Source: Salvelinus alpinus (Eukaryota; Chordata; Actinopteri; Salmoniformes; Salmonidae). From it: 64,000 bases of DNA. The position numbers were made by a program, and so were the translations under genes. The stretch covers positions 32,916,655 to 32,980,654 of the forward strand of contig NC_092094.1 in the NCBI RefSeq assembly GCF_045679555.1, read 5' to 3'. The notes beneath the pieces were generated by a model that saw only the letters and a program-made list of their open reading frames with translations, was not told the origin of the DNA and searched no databases. This document shows, one piece after another, positions 54,416 to 64,000 of the stretch; within the stretch, counting starts at the first letter, position 1, and each line of letters begins with the position of its first letter.

Positions 54416-56011
54416 CAGTGCATTTGGAAAGTGTTTAGACCCCTTCACTTTTCCACATGTTGTTACAGTACAGCCTTATACTAAAATGTATTAAATTGTT
54501 TAAATCTACACACAACACCCCATAATGGCATAGCAAAAATAGGTTTTAAAAGATGTTAGCAATTTATTTTTAAATATCACATTTACATAAGTATTCAGGC
54601 CCTTTACTTGGTACTTTGTTGAAGCACCTTTGGCAGCAATTACAGCCTCGAGTCTTCTTGGGTATGACGCTACAAGCTTGGCAAACCTATATTTGGGGAG
54701 TTTCTCCCATTCTTTTCTGCAAATCCTCTCGAGCTCTGTCAGGTTGGATGGGGAGCGTCGCTGCACAGCTATTTTCAGGTCTCTACGGAGATGTTGGATC
54801 GGGTTCAAGTCCGTGCTCTGGCTGGGCCACTCAAGGACATTCAGAGACTTGTCACGAAGACCCTCCTGCTTTGTCTTGGCTGTGTGCTTAGGGTCGTTTG
54901 TCCTGTTGGAAGGTGAACCTTCACCAAAAGTCTGAGGTCCTGAGCACTCTGGAGCAGGTTTTCATCAAAAATCTCTCTGTACTTTCCTTCGTTCATCTTT
55001 CCCTTGATCCTGACTAGTCTCCCAGACCCTGCTGCGGAAATAAATCCCCACAGCATGATGCTGCCAACACCATGCTTTACTGTAGGGAGGGTGCCAGGTT
55101 TCCTCTAGATGTGACGCTTCTCATTCAGGCCAAAGAGTTCAATCTTGGTTTCATCAGACCAGAGAATCTTGTTTCTCATGGTCTGAGAGTCCTTTCGGTG
55201 CCTTTTGTCAAACTCCAAGCAGGCTGTCTAGTGCTTTTTACGGAGGAGTGGCTTCTGTCTGGCCACTCTACCATAAAGGCTTCATTGGTGGAGTGCTGCA
55301 GAGATGGTTGTCCTTCTGGAAATTTCTCGCATCTCCACAGAGGAACTCTGGAGCTCTGTCAGAGTGACCATCGGGTTCTTGGTCACCTCCCTGACGAAGG
55401 CCCTTTGCACCGATTGCTCAGTTTGGCCGGGCTGCCAGCTCTAGGAAGAGTCTTGATGCTTCCAGACTTCTTCCATTTAAGAATGATGGAGGCCACTGTG
55501 TTCTTGGGGACCTTCAATGCTGCAGAAAGTTTTTTGATACCCTTCCCCAGATCTAAGCCTCGACACAATCCTTTCTTGGGAGCTCTACGGACAATTCCTT
55601 CGACCTCATGGCTTGGTTTTTGCTCTGACATGCTCTGTCAACTGTGGGACTTTATATAGACAGGTGTGTGCCTTTCCAAATCATGTCCAATCAATTGAAT
55701 TTACCACAGGTGGACTCCAATCAAGTTGTAGAAACATTTCAAGGATGATTAATATAAACAGTATGAACCTGAGCTCAATTTTGAGTCTCATATCAAAGGG
55801 TCTGAATACTTATGTAAATAAGATGTTTCTGTTTTTTTTATTTTATAAATTCTCAAAGATAAAAAAAAAAAAACTGTTTTTGCTTTGTCATTATGGGGTA
55901 TTGTGTGTAGATTAATGAGGAGGGGAATTATTTAGTCCATTTTAGTATAAGGCTGTAACATAACAAAATGTGAAAAAAGTCAAGGGGTCTGAATACTTTC
56001 CGAATGCATAG
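54416..56011 (-). mobile_element. Tc1-mariner element, 1596 bp, degenerate
   Basis: Left tip CAGTGCATTTGGAAAGTGTT with TA at 54414-54415; right tip complement ACTTTCCGAATGCATAG before TA at 56012-56013. The ends are inverted for about 200 bp (ATTATGGGGTATTGTGTGTA, ACACAACACCCCATAATGG). The right tip has lost a base or two. Confidence 0.9.
54506..55631 (-). pseudogene. Tc1 transposase, several frames
   Basis: N-terminal piece 55631-55383 (MSEQKPSHEVEGIVRRAPKK, LSAALKVPKNTVASIILKWK), middle 55056-54841 (WGFISAAGSGRLVRIKGKMN; then a frameshift at LLVKVHLPTGQTTL where the second Asp region QQDRNDPKHT would be) and C-terminal 54808-54506 (MNPIQHLRRDLK; the catalytic Glu of PIENL is Gln here). The first Asp region is in another frame. 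Inactive. Confidence 0.85.
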
Positions 56012-56344
56012 TATGTTTGTATTAAAAGGTCTGTAAAATTAAGTGATGTCTGTTTCCTGGTATATACAATGAGGTTACTTGTAAAATACTACCACATTGG
56101 ATGACTCCATCTGATAAAGACGACAGAAAATCTGTCCGTGATCTTACCCTGTTGTCTCATGGTACCACCTTCACACTTACAGTGTAGGTTAAAAGTAGAC
56201 AGGCTGTAAAATGAAGCTGTATACATGTAAATACCAGATACTTGTAAGTCAACTAACGCTCTATGATTTAGTCTAATTATTGTGTAGACATAATGTACCA
56301 AGTAATTTTCCTTACATCATACAACCTTAACACTTACAGGGAAG

Positions 56345-57450
56345 GTACATTTTACATAGACATTTTAGTCATTTAGCAGACACTCTTATCCAGAGCGACT
56401 AACAATTTGTGCATTCATCTTAAGATAGCTAGGCGAGACAACACATCACAATCGTATCAAGTACAGTTTCCCTTTTAAAGTAGTTATCAGCAAAGTCAGT
56501 GCTAATGGGAAAAGAGAAGTGCTGTGAGAGTAATTTAAGATACTCTTTAAAGAGGTAGGGTTTCAGATGTTTTTGAAATATGGGCAGGGACTCCGCTGTC
56601 CTGACTAGAGTGAAGCTTGTTTCACCATTGGGGTGCCAGGACAGAGAACAGCTTATTTTTTCCCCCATTTACGATCTTGTCTCATCACTGCAACTCCTCA
56701 ACTGGCTTGGAAGATGCGAAGGTCGAGTCATGCATCCTCCGAAACATGACCCGCCAAACCGAGCTCCTTAACACCCACCCGCTTAACCCAGCTGCACCAA
56801 TGTGTCAGAGGAAACACCGTTCAACTGACAACCATATTCAGCCTGCAGGCGCCCAACCCGCCAGAAGGAGCGCGATGAGTCAAGTGAAGCCCCCCCGGCC
56901 AAACCCTCCCCTAACCCAGACAACGCTGGGTCAATTGTACACCGCCTTATGGGACTCCCGATCACGGCCGGTTGAAACACAGCTTGGGATCAAACCTGGG
57001 TCTGTAGTGACATTTCAAGCACTGTGATGCAGTGCCTTAGCCCGCTGCGCCACTCAGGAGGCCAGACAGAGAACAGATTTGACTGGGCTGAGCGGGATCT
57101 GAACTCCCGTAGGGGTGGGAAGGCCTAGAGATGTAGGGTTTGAGCATAGCCTGAAGGTAAGCACCAGGGTATTGAAGATGATACGAGCTTCGACTGGAAG
57201 CTAGTGGAGTATACGGAGAAGTGAGGTTGGTATGGGAGAACGTAGGAAAGTTGAACATCAGGCGGGCTGCGGCATTCTGTATTAGTTGCATGGGTTTGAT
57301 GGCACAAGCGGGGAGCCCAGCCAACAGAGACTTGTAGTAGTCTAGACGGGAGATGACACGTGCCTGGATTAGGACCTGCACTGCTTCCTGTTTGAGAAAA
57401 GGTTGTACTCTACGGATGTTGAAGAGCATGAACCTAGCGAGTCACTGCTT
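56345..57450 (-). mobile_element. L2-clade LINE (RSg-1-like) 3' end, split by a SINE
   Basis: 3' tail at 56362-56402 (complement of AGTCATTTAGCAGACACTCT then TATCCAGAGCGAC). Coding remnants on the minus strand: 57429-57081 (EAVQVLIQARVISRLDYYKS, LLAGLPACAIKPMQLIQNAA) and 56640-56430 (ESLPIFQKHLKPYLFKEYLK). The SINE at 56655-57064 lies between them. Confidence 0.85.
56655..57064 (-). mobile_element. Long tRNA-derived SINE inserted in the L2 LINE
   Basis: On the minus strand: head GAGTGGCGCAGCGGGCTAAG, B box-like GGTTTGATCCC, body with GTCCCATAAGGCGGTG and further GAAGCATGACTCGACC-type sequence. It is flanked by GACAGAGAACAG(C/A)TT at 56640-56654 and 57065-57079, a 15-bp TSD with one mismatch. 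Confidence 0.85.
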
Positions 57451-57514
57451 TGATGTTTGCAGAGAATGACAGGACTTCTAGGTCCAGGGACACGCCAAGG
57501 TTCTTTGCACTTTC

Positions 57515-57665
57515 TTTTCAAAACACTTGAGCGTGCTGTCTCTGACCAACTCTATCGTTATCTCTTTCAGATCAGCCAAACTATTCAGGGTTCAAACCAG
57601 TCAGGGTTCAAGGCGGCTTACTCAACTGAGACCACTCTTCTCTGTGTCACAGAAGCTCCAGAAGG
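57515..57665 (+). pseudogene. L2-type RT fragment in plus orientation
   Basis: It reads FKTLERAVSDQLYRYL and SNQSGFKAAYSTETTLLCVT, an RT start motif as in L2 elements. It lies head to head with the minus-strand L2 LINE to its left. Confidence 0.75.
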
Positions 57666-58262
57666 AGGTCCAGATGGAACTGGCATGTCGGGACGGCATA
57701 GCAGCCTGTAAGGTGAGTGCGTACTTGGCAGCCGTAGTTGGAGTAGGCGCACACCCCCCTCTCTGCCCTCCGGTGGATGATTGAAGATACCTCTGAACAA
57801 AGCCATGAACCCCTCATACAAAGCCAGCTCCTCCTCTCCTCTCTCCCAGACGGCCGTAGCCCACTCCAACACCCGCCCAGTCAGCAGAGAAATAACCGTG
57901 GCAACCTTGGACTTCTCGGTGGTGGGGCTCCCATCTGGTGAGCAAAATAGAGGAAGCACTGGAGTAGGAAGCCATGGCATTTAGATGAGGTTCCGTCATA
58001 TTTGTCCTGGAGGGACAAATGGACATCGCTGATCTGGGCGGACTGCTGAATGGACTGGTGTGCTGGCTCGCTGAGTCGACTGGTTGTAGAGTATCCTCCG
58101 CTAGTTGAAGGCAATGCCGCCCGGGTATGTTCGAGATGTTGAAGAACCAAGGACCTCATCCACAGCCATCCCCAGTTGCGCCAGCTGGTCGTGGTGTTGA
58201 TGAAGTAGGTTAACCTGTTCGTGGACCGTCTGATTCCCTGCTTCTTCCATTTGTTGAGACAG
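57666..58262 (-). pseudogene. Gypsy gag fragment
   Basis: From a start near 58251 on the minus strand (MEEAGNQTVHEQVNLLHQ) a Gag-like protein reads, with frameshifts, to DKYDGTSSKCHGFLLQC, EKSKVATVISLLTGRVLEWA and ALYEGFMALFRGIFNHPPEG at about 57780. The rest of gag and pol is absent. A different family from the 32-40 kb element. Confidence 0.75.
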
Positions 58263-58267
58263 TACTC

Positions 58268-58450
58268 TGTAACGGAGACACTGGGACTTGAGAAGCAGGT
58301 GCAGGTGGTGAGTTTAATAAAGCAATAAACATGGAACAATACAAAACAAGAGTAGCGTCTCAACAGGAAACAAATAACCCATACTGCCTGGGGAATGGAA
58401 CGAAGGGAGTGACAGATATAGGGGAGGTAAGAGCGGGAGTAGACGTGACA
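58268..58450 (-). repeat. LTR of the gag fragment
   Basis: Minus strand TGTCACGTCTACTCC to GTCTCCGTTACA, about 183 bp with TG...CA ends, directly before the gag start. No clear tRNA primer site follows. The partner LTR is not in the window. Confidence 0.6.
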
Positions 58451-58960
58451 CTGCCCTTCTTTATGAGGCTTTCGAAAAGCTCTCTGGTCTTTGTAGTTGA
58501 ATCTGTACTTGAAATGCAATACTTGACTTAGGGACCTTACAAATGTTGGCATGGGGGACAGAGGAAGAGGGTAGTTGTCCCATGTGCTCCCTCTCCGAGG
58601 AGGTCACCAGGCTGCTTGTTTATGGCGCACACCTGTCACCAGCGTTACGCGCATTTGCACATAATGACACTCACCTGGACTCCATCACCTCCTTGATTAC
58701 CTGCCCTTTATATGTCACTCCCTTTGGTTTCTTCCCCAGTCGTCATTGTTTCTCTTCCTGTTTCACGTCGGTTTCCCTGTTTGTGCTTCTTGTTTTGTTC
58801 ATTTATTAATTAAATGTATTCACTCCCTGAAATTGCTTCCCGACTCTCTGTGTATATCGTTACAGTAGTGATTAAAAATCATGTCAATCCCTATTATTTT
58901 ACGCAGTGAGTCCATGTAACTTATTATGTGATTATTTTTTGGGGGTCAAAACAAGGGTGT
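58451..58960 (-). mobile_element. Tc1 fragment interrupted by a solo LTR
   Basis: 58451-58575 and 58865-58960 are one piece of a Tc1-like element (CTGCCCTTCTTTATGAGG; then AGTGAGTCCATGTAACTTAT) separated by the LTR at 58576-58864. Confidence 0.65.
58576..58864 (+). mobile_element. Solo LTR, 289 bp
   Basis: Begins TGTCCCATGTG, ends ATCGTTACA, flanked by the 5-bp TSD GTAGT at 58571-58575 and 58865-58869. A TTTATATG stretch at about 58707 and an ATTAATTAAATG stretch near 58806 are in plausible promoter and polyadenylation positions. Confidence 0.82.
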
Positions 58961-58969
58961 GCATACTTA

Positions 58970-60501
58970 CAGTACCAGTCAAACGTTTGGACAAACCTAC
59001 TCATTCCAGGGTTTTTCTTTATTTTTACTATTTTCTACATTGTAGAAAATTATGAAATAACACATATGGAATCATGCACTAACCAAAAAGGTGTTAAACA
59101 AATACAACATTTTTATATTTGAGATTCTTCAAAGTAGCCACCCTTTGCCTTGATGACAGCTTTGCACGCTCTTGGCATTCTCTCAACCAGCTTCATGAGG
59201 TAGTCACCTGGAATGCATTTCATTTAACATGTGTGCCTTGTTAAAAATTAATTTGTGGAATTTCTTTCCTTCGTAATGCATTTGAGCCAATCAGTTGTGT
59301 TATGATAAGGTAGGGGTGGTACACAGAAGATAGCCCTATTTGGTAAAAGACCAAGTCTATATTATGGCAAGAACAGCTCAAATAAGCATAGGGAAACGAC
59401 AGTCCATCATTACTTTAAGACATGAAGGTCAGTCAATCCAGAAAATGTCAAGAACTTTCTTCAAGTGCAGTCGCAAAAACCATCAAGCTCTATGATGAAG
59501 CTGGCTCTCATGAGGACCGCCACAGGAAAGGAAGACCCAGAGTTACCTCTGCTTCAGAGGATAGGTTCATTAGAGTTACCAGCCTCTATAAATGCCAAAT
59601 AAATGCTTCACAGATTTCAAGTAACATCAATTGTTCAGAAGAGACTGTGTGAATAAGGCTTTCATGGTCGAATTGCTGCCAAGAAACCACTACTAAAGGA
59701 CACCAGCAAGAAGAGACTTTCTTGGGCCAAGAAACACGAGCAATGGACATTAGACAGGTGGAAATCTGTCCTTCGGTCTGATGAGTCCAAATGTTTGATC
59801 TTTGGTTCCAACCGCTGTGTCTTTGTGAGACGCAGAGTAGGTGAACGGATCATCTCTGCATGTGTGGTTCCCACCGTGAAGTATGGAGGAGGAGGTGTGA
59901 TGGCGTGGGGGTGCTTTGCTGGTGACACTGTCTGTGATTTATTTAGAATTCAAGGCACACTTAACCAGCTTGGCTACCACAGCATTCTGCAGCAATACAC
60001 CAACCCATCTGGTTTGCGCTTAGTGGGACTATCATTTGTTTTTCAACAGGACAATGACCCAACATACCTCCAGGCTGTGTAAGGGCTATTTGACCAAGGA
60101 GAGTGATGGATCAGATGACCTGGCCTCCACAATCACCCAACCTCAACCCAATTGAGATGGCTTGGGATGAGATGGACAGCAGAGTGATGGAAAAGCAGCC
60201 AACAAGTGCTCAGCATATGTAGGAACTCCTTCAAGACTGTTGGAAAAGCATTCCAGGTGAAGCTGGTTGAGAGAATGCCAAGAGTGTGCAAAGCTGTTAT
60301 CAAAGCAAAGGGTGGCTACTTTGAAGAATCTCAAATATAAAATGTATTTATATTTGTTAAACACTTTTTTGGTTACAACATGATTCCATGTGTTATTTCA
60401 TAGTTTTGATGTCTTCACTATTATTCTACCATGTAGAAAATAGTAAAAATTAAGAAAAACCCGTGAATGAGTAGCTGTGTCCAAACTTCTAACTGGTACT
60501 G
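58970..60501 (+). mobile_element. Tc1-mariner element, 1532 bp
   Basis: Tips CAGTACCAGTCAAACG (58970) and complement CTAACTGGTACTG (ends 60501), TA at 58968-58969 and 60502-60503. Inverted ends of over 150 bp. It carries a broken transposase on the plus strand. Confidence 0.93.
59364..60340 (+). pseudogene. Tc1 transposase, frameshifted
   Basis: Starts MARTAQISIGKRQSIITLRH (59364); a frameshift near 59455 moves it to SSSAVAKTIKLYDEAGSHED, RHRKGRPRVTSASEDRFIRV; a TGA occurs at 59650. The middle reads [20 protein letters not shown] and GGGGVMAWGCFAGDTVCDLF, then the second Asp in FQQDNDPTY; the third block (NPIEMAWDEMD, about 60148) is in another frame. DDE residues are present but the gene is dead. 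Confidence 0.88.
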
Positions 60502-60814
60502 TATGCAAAGACAATATTTTACTTCTAAAAATTATATTCATTTGTAAAAATGTGTAGCATTTTCTTTTCACTTTGACATTATGGATTATTTTGTCTAGAT
60601 AAATGACACAAAATCACAATAAAATGTATTTCATTCCACTTTGTAACACAAGAAAATGTGAAGAAATCCAAAGGGAGTGAATACTTATGATACCCACTGT
60701 ATGTGGAGTGGATAATAAAGGGGTGGAGGGGATATTGACATAATGGAAGGTAGGGGGGGTTAAGAATGAGTAAGCTAGTGTTAGGAATGAGGGGGCTGCT
60801 ACAGGTGAGTGTGA

Positions 60815-60834
60815 GGGGGGGGGGGGGGGGGGGG
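60815..60834. repeat. G20 homopolymer in G-rich tract
   Basis: Twenty consecutive G inside a G-rich plus strand (60740-60865). It is prone to sequencing error and may form a quadruplex. Confidence 0.9.
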
Positions 60835-60869
60835 ACTGAGGGATGAGGGGAGGGGGAGGAGGCGGTCAG

Positions 60870-62270
60870 AGGTGAGGTCAGAATATACCCTAGAGTAGAA
60901 ACACCTGCCACTACAAGTCTGTGACCTCAACCTTTTAAACTCTCATATCTTTCATCACACACTTTAACGTTTATAGTCACAAGTGACTGGGCATGACACT
61001 GCAGAAAACACATCACTCGTCTCTGTCACCAGTTGACTCAGCACTCCCAGTCCCTTTAAGTGACACACATAATGACTGAGTACAAGTTTATATTTTATCT
61101 GAACTATGTATTACAACAGGTGACCATCATGAAACATGTCTGAAGTCATTATGAAACAAGGTCACCATAGGACTAAACCATTTTGTTCTGAGCTTACAAT
61201 AAATGAGAGTAGGAGAATGTCAGTTAAAATGGGACTGGGTAAGAGGCCATTTATTGCACAAATAAAACATCATAACAACATAAACATATGAGGGAGATGT
61301 TATCCTGTGATTTTAATGCCTACCAAAGAACACCTACATGCTAAAATACAGTACAGTACATTTAGTCCTTGAGTGCTTTTTCGTCTTTAGTCTATACACA
61401 TGTCAAATGACTGAATAAAAATTATACCCCTGATTTGAATTAATTATGTTCATAGGGTGATACTATATAACCTGATAAAAAAACACTGAATGTGTACAAA
61501 TGATAGCTTGCTATGGTTGCTAGCTATATTGCTTGCTATATTGTACACAATCACTGACAGTTGCTCTAGCTACAGTATCTACTGGAAAGAGGGAAATCCC
61601 CAACACCATAAGGAAGCGCTTCATAAACCATATTCAATTAATCCAATCAATCAAACGATGGTCATTGTCAAGTCATGTTGTTCTCTGGCCCATCTGGCTC
61701 TACAACTCATCAAAATAATCACCTCATTCGCTCATCTTACTGAAATAGCATTGTACTAAAAAATGAATATATCATTGTAGATTCTTCTAAATAACACAAA
61801 ACAATGGTGCTGCAGAAATCACATTCATACACACGTTTTGAGGTCCAGGAAAATTCTGAATTGCAAATGGTGTCTTGTGACATACCACTTAACGTAGCCT
61901 TTTATGTAGAATACCAGGTGAACTCTGTGAGTAAAGGTGTTATTCCAGTCTCTTCAGTGGTGAGGTGAGAACAGTATCTTCCAGTAGTGGACCAATAGGC
62001 TAACGTTGCGCAATAATTTGGGGTATGTAGCCTATTTGAGTCATTATGGAACTCAGACCGCACGTAGCAGGTTAACCCTGGAGCCTGGCGCACGGTTCAC
62101 AATGACTGGACCGTTGTCATTACAGTTCAATTATTAGTAAGGATTATGGTTGATTTATCGGACTAGCCTATTGTTCAACCCCTATTGTACACTTTTTTCA
62201 CCTTCCAATATTTTATGGATTGAATTTGAATATGGCAACTTTCAGGATGAATCAAAGCACTGTATTTTTG
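60870..62270. other. Unique-looking DNA without recognised gene
   Basis: No repeat family or coding exon recognised on either strand. May be 3' flank of the seven-TM gene to the right. Confidence 0.35.
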
Positions 62271-62282
62271 ATTCATTTCTAT

Positions 62283-62450
62283 TGTATTATTGACTGCATG
62301 TTTGTTTATTCCATGTGTAACTCTGTGTTGTTGTTTGTGTCGCACTGCTTTGCTTTATCTTGGCCAGGTCGCAGTTGTACATGAGAACTTGTTCTCAACT
62401 AGCCTACCTGGTTAAATAAAGGTGAAAAATAAAATTAAAAAAATAAAAAT
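62283..62450 (+). mobile_element. Severely 5'-truncated LINE (last 165 bp)
   Basis: Matches 30791-30920 (GTTTGTTTATTCCATGT, TCTTGGCCAGGTCGCAGTTG) and ends CTACCTGGTTAAATAAAGG followed by an A-rich tail. Confidence 0.9.
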
Positions 62451-62459
62451 ATTATATTT

Positions 62460-63119
62460 TGTGCATAAAGGCTCACCAAACCAGTTTATGTCATACATAC
62501 CTTCCTAACCCTAATATTTGCCTAAATAATCTACCAGAATATTTTTTAACCAGTTGGTGCTGAAACTGTAACAAATATGCATATATTTAGATGGATTCCT
62601 TCCATTGATCTCTAATACTCTGAAGCTTTTCTCTCAATGTATTCTAGTGAGTCTGTCGACCAAATTCGAATTAAAGGTACACCGTATTTAAAGGGATGGC
62701 TTTAGATGAATGTACAGAAAACTCTATTGAATGAAAACTCGATGAGAAAGTCTGTTGGCCAGCAAGTGGGAGGATTTTATGAGTTCTATGAAATGTATTT
62801 ATCAATTTACAAGGAAACCACGCCTGCAAAGCCCGTTACACGCCTGCATAAGGAAAGTCTGAATACCAACTACTGAGAAGTGCATAGGAAAGGCATACAT
62901 TTCCTGAGCCTGAATCGACCCCTACGTCCATAGTACACCATTGTCTTGGTTCCGGACAACCATCCCAGTAGGAGTAGTAGAATGAAGTTATCCCAAGATA
63001 CTGATCTGAGGTCAGTGTTGCATTGCTTCCCTCAGTGGTAAAGGTTAGTATTTGAGGAGGGTAAACTGTTTCTGTGCCAGAGGGAGAACTCCACCCGCAG
63101 CATAGCAGCTTCTCTAGAG
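62460..63119. other. No gene; probable 3' UTR or flank of the seven-TM gene
   Basis: Lies downstream of the stop codon at 63120 on the minus strand. No repeat recognised. Confidence 0.35.
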
Positions 63120-63714
63120 TCAGGAGTTAGAGGTTAAGGGTCCATGCGGCCCCCTCAGTGATTCGTCAAAGAAGGGCAGAGGGACGTCTTGGCTGAGCAG
63201 GGGCATCCTCTCTCCGAGCACAGCGTCTCTGAAGTTTGGTCGTCTCCAGGCATAGACCACGCTGTTCAGACAGCCCTGCAGAGACAACATCACCGCCTGC
63301 AGAGACACCAGGATGGAAATGGAAGGGGGCACCTAGTCAGTTGCACAACTGAATGCATTCAGCTGAAATGTGCCTTCCGCATTTAACCCAACCCCTCTGA
63401 ATCAGGATGGAGTATAGTGGGTAAGGATAAAGCATTATGGGTGCTTATCTTAGTGTCATTATTCATTTTACATAGCTAAAGAAGGCTCTCTAGGGGAAAA
63501 TGGCAATTCATTCTGGGTGATGGTATCTTGGAAGGGCTATGTCTGCAATCATCAGTGAGATAGTTGAAATACTGACCTGTATAACATACAGGGGGAAGAG
63601 ATTTACTTGAGGTATGTCTGGTATCACAGACAGGACAACCAGAACAAGAGCTGGGGAAGGTACAACATAGATTATATTAGTCCTGAGGTTGGAGTTACAG
63701 AGTTACACACATAC

Positions 63715-63750
<36 letters not shown>

Positions 63751-63935
63751 CGTGCGTGGGTGGGGAGATGAATTTGTGTACCTGGGGTCCAGCAGAAGAT
63801 GATGACCACCATCATGTAGCGAGCAGTGGAGAACATACCCCTCAGCCGTTTCCTGGAACGTCCATCTCCCTCCACAGGAAATAGTCCCTCCTCCTCATAC
63901 CTGCGATACCAGCTGCCCACCTTGTAGTAAACCAC
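63120..63935 (-). CDS. Seven-transmembrane receptor-like protein, last three coding exons
   Basis: Coding exons on the minus strand: 63782-63935, 63577-63650, 63120-63296, all with AG/GT borders and matching phase. Joined, they carry a charged loop (YKVGSWYRRYEEEG, RSRKRLRGMFSTARY), a sixth membrane helix (YMMVVIIFCWTPALVLVVLS), a short loop, a seventh helix (LYVIQAVMLSLQGCLNSVVY) with an NSVVY motif in the place of NPxxY, and a short tail ending SLRGPHGPLTSNS. This is the layout of a GPCR end. A TMEM116/cAMP-receptor-like relationship is possible but I cannot confirm it. Earlier exons are right of the window. No lesion seen. Confidence 0.75.
63331..63408. repeat. Short dispersed repeat in the intron
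   Basis: CACCTAGTCAGTTGCACAAC to CCAACCCCTCTGAATCAG is a piece I recall as frequent in salmonid DNA. It lies between the last two coding exons of the seven-TM gene. Confidence 0.5.
63718..63758. repeat. (GT)n/(GC GT)n microsatellite
   Basis: A GT run ending in GTGCGTGCGTGCGTGG, 24 bp from the donor of the exon at 63782. Confidence 0.9.
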
Positions 63936-64000
63936 CTGTACAGGTACATCATCATCATCACCTTAGCTCATAATTTTCATGATCATCATTCTATTGGCTG

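Noticed and set aside
61490..61759. 89-residue ORF with hydrophobic start
   Set aside because: No splice signals, no similarity, typical of chance in AT-rich DNA.

Overview
The window is vertebrate genomic DNA, almost certainly from a salmonid fish (trout, salmon or charr; I cannot separate the genera). The reasons are spliced genes with GT/AG introns, many dinucleotide microsatellites, tRNA-derived SINEs of the salmonid HpaI/Slm kinds, several Tc1-mariner families including relics of the group related to Sleeping Beauty, and salmonid-style LINE tails. There are no operons, CRISPR arrays or bacterial genes. One 100-N assembly gap lies at 40676-40775.

Host genes. (1) 59-6697, minus strand: terb1, the meiotic telomere adaptor. 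Eleven coding exons of its armadillo-like N-terminal half are readable, plus a probable middle exon at 59-505; the 3' end lies off the left edge. (2) 23753-26005, plus strand: the C-terminal third of pdp2 (pyruvate dehydrogenase phosphatase), broken by a 130-bp SINE-tail insertion inside a coding segment and by a 2-nt deletion. TERB1 and PDP2 are near neighbours on human 16q22.1, so the synteny supports both calls. (3) 41874-42135, plus strand: a frameshifted CARD-like exon. (4) 63120-63935, minus strand: the last three coding exons of a seven-transmembrane protein.

Layout. 0-7.7 kb: terb1 and its 5' flank. 7.7-12.1 kb: an L1-like LINE with a 13-bp target-site duplication (TSD) and broken ORFs. 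12.6-15.8 kb: a hAT transposon encoding a ZMYM1/DUF4371-like transposase, inserted in a SINE with an 8-bp TSD. 15.8-23.7 kb: layered repeats, including an inverted pair of about 190-bp tandem units, a hAT MITE, two Tc1 relics and a LINE split by a solo LTR. 23.7-26 kb: pdp2 remnant. 27.7-30.9 kb: a LINE with a Tc1 nested in its 3' UTR. 31.3 kb: a long palindromic MITE. 32.4-40.7 kb: an apparently intact Ty3/Gypsy retrotransposon on the minus strand (gag, pol, 649-bp LTRs that look identical), inserted in the middle of a SINE. 41-46.7 kb: solo LTR, CARD remnant, two LINE 3' fragments and a rearranged Tc1. 47-49.3 kb: minisatellite and an inverted second copy of the 16-17.8 kb repeat. 49.3-62.5 kb: Tc1 relics, LINE/SINE/LTR mosaics. 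62.5-64 kb: the seven-TM gene.

Most of the window is therefore a stack of transposons whose order of insertion can be read from TSDs and interruptions. The most notable item is the young Gypsy element; next are the dead pdp2 copy (a candidate lost duplicate after the salmonid genome duplication), the CARD remnant, and the inverted repeats that could mediate rearrangement. I found no convincing new biological system.
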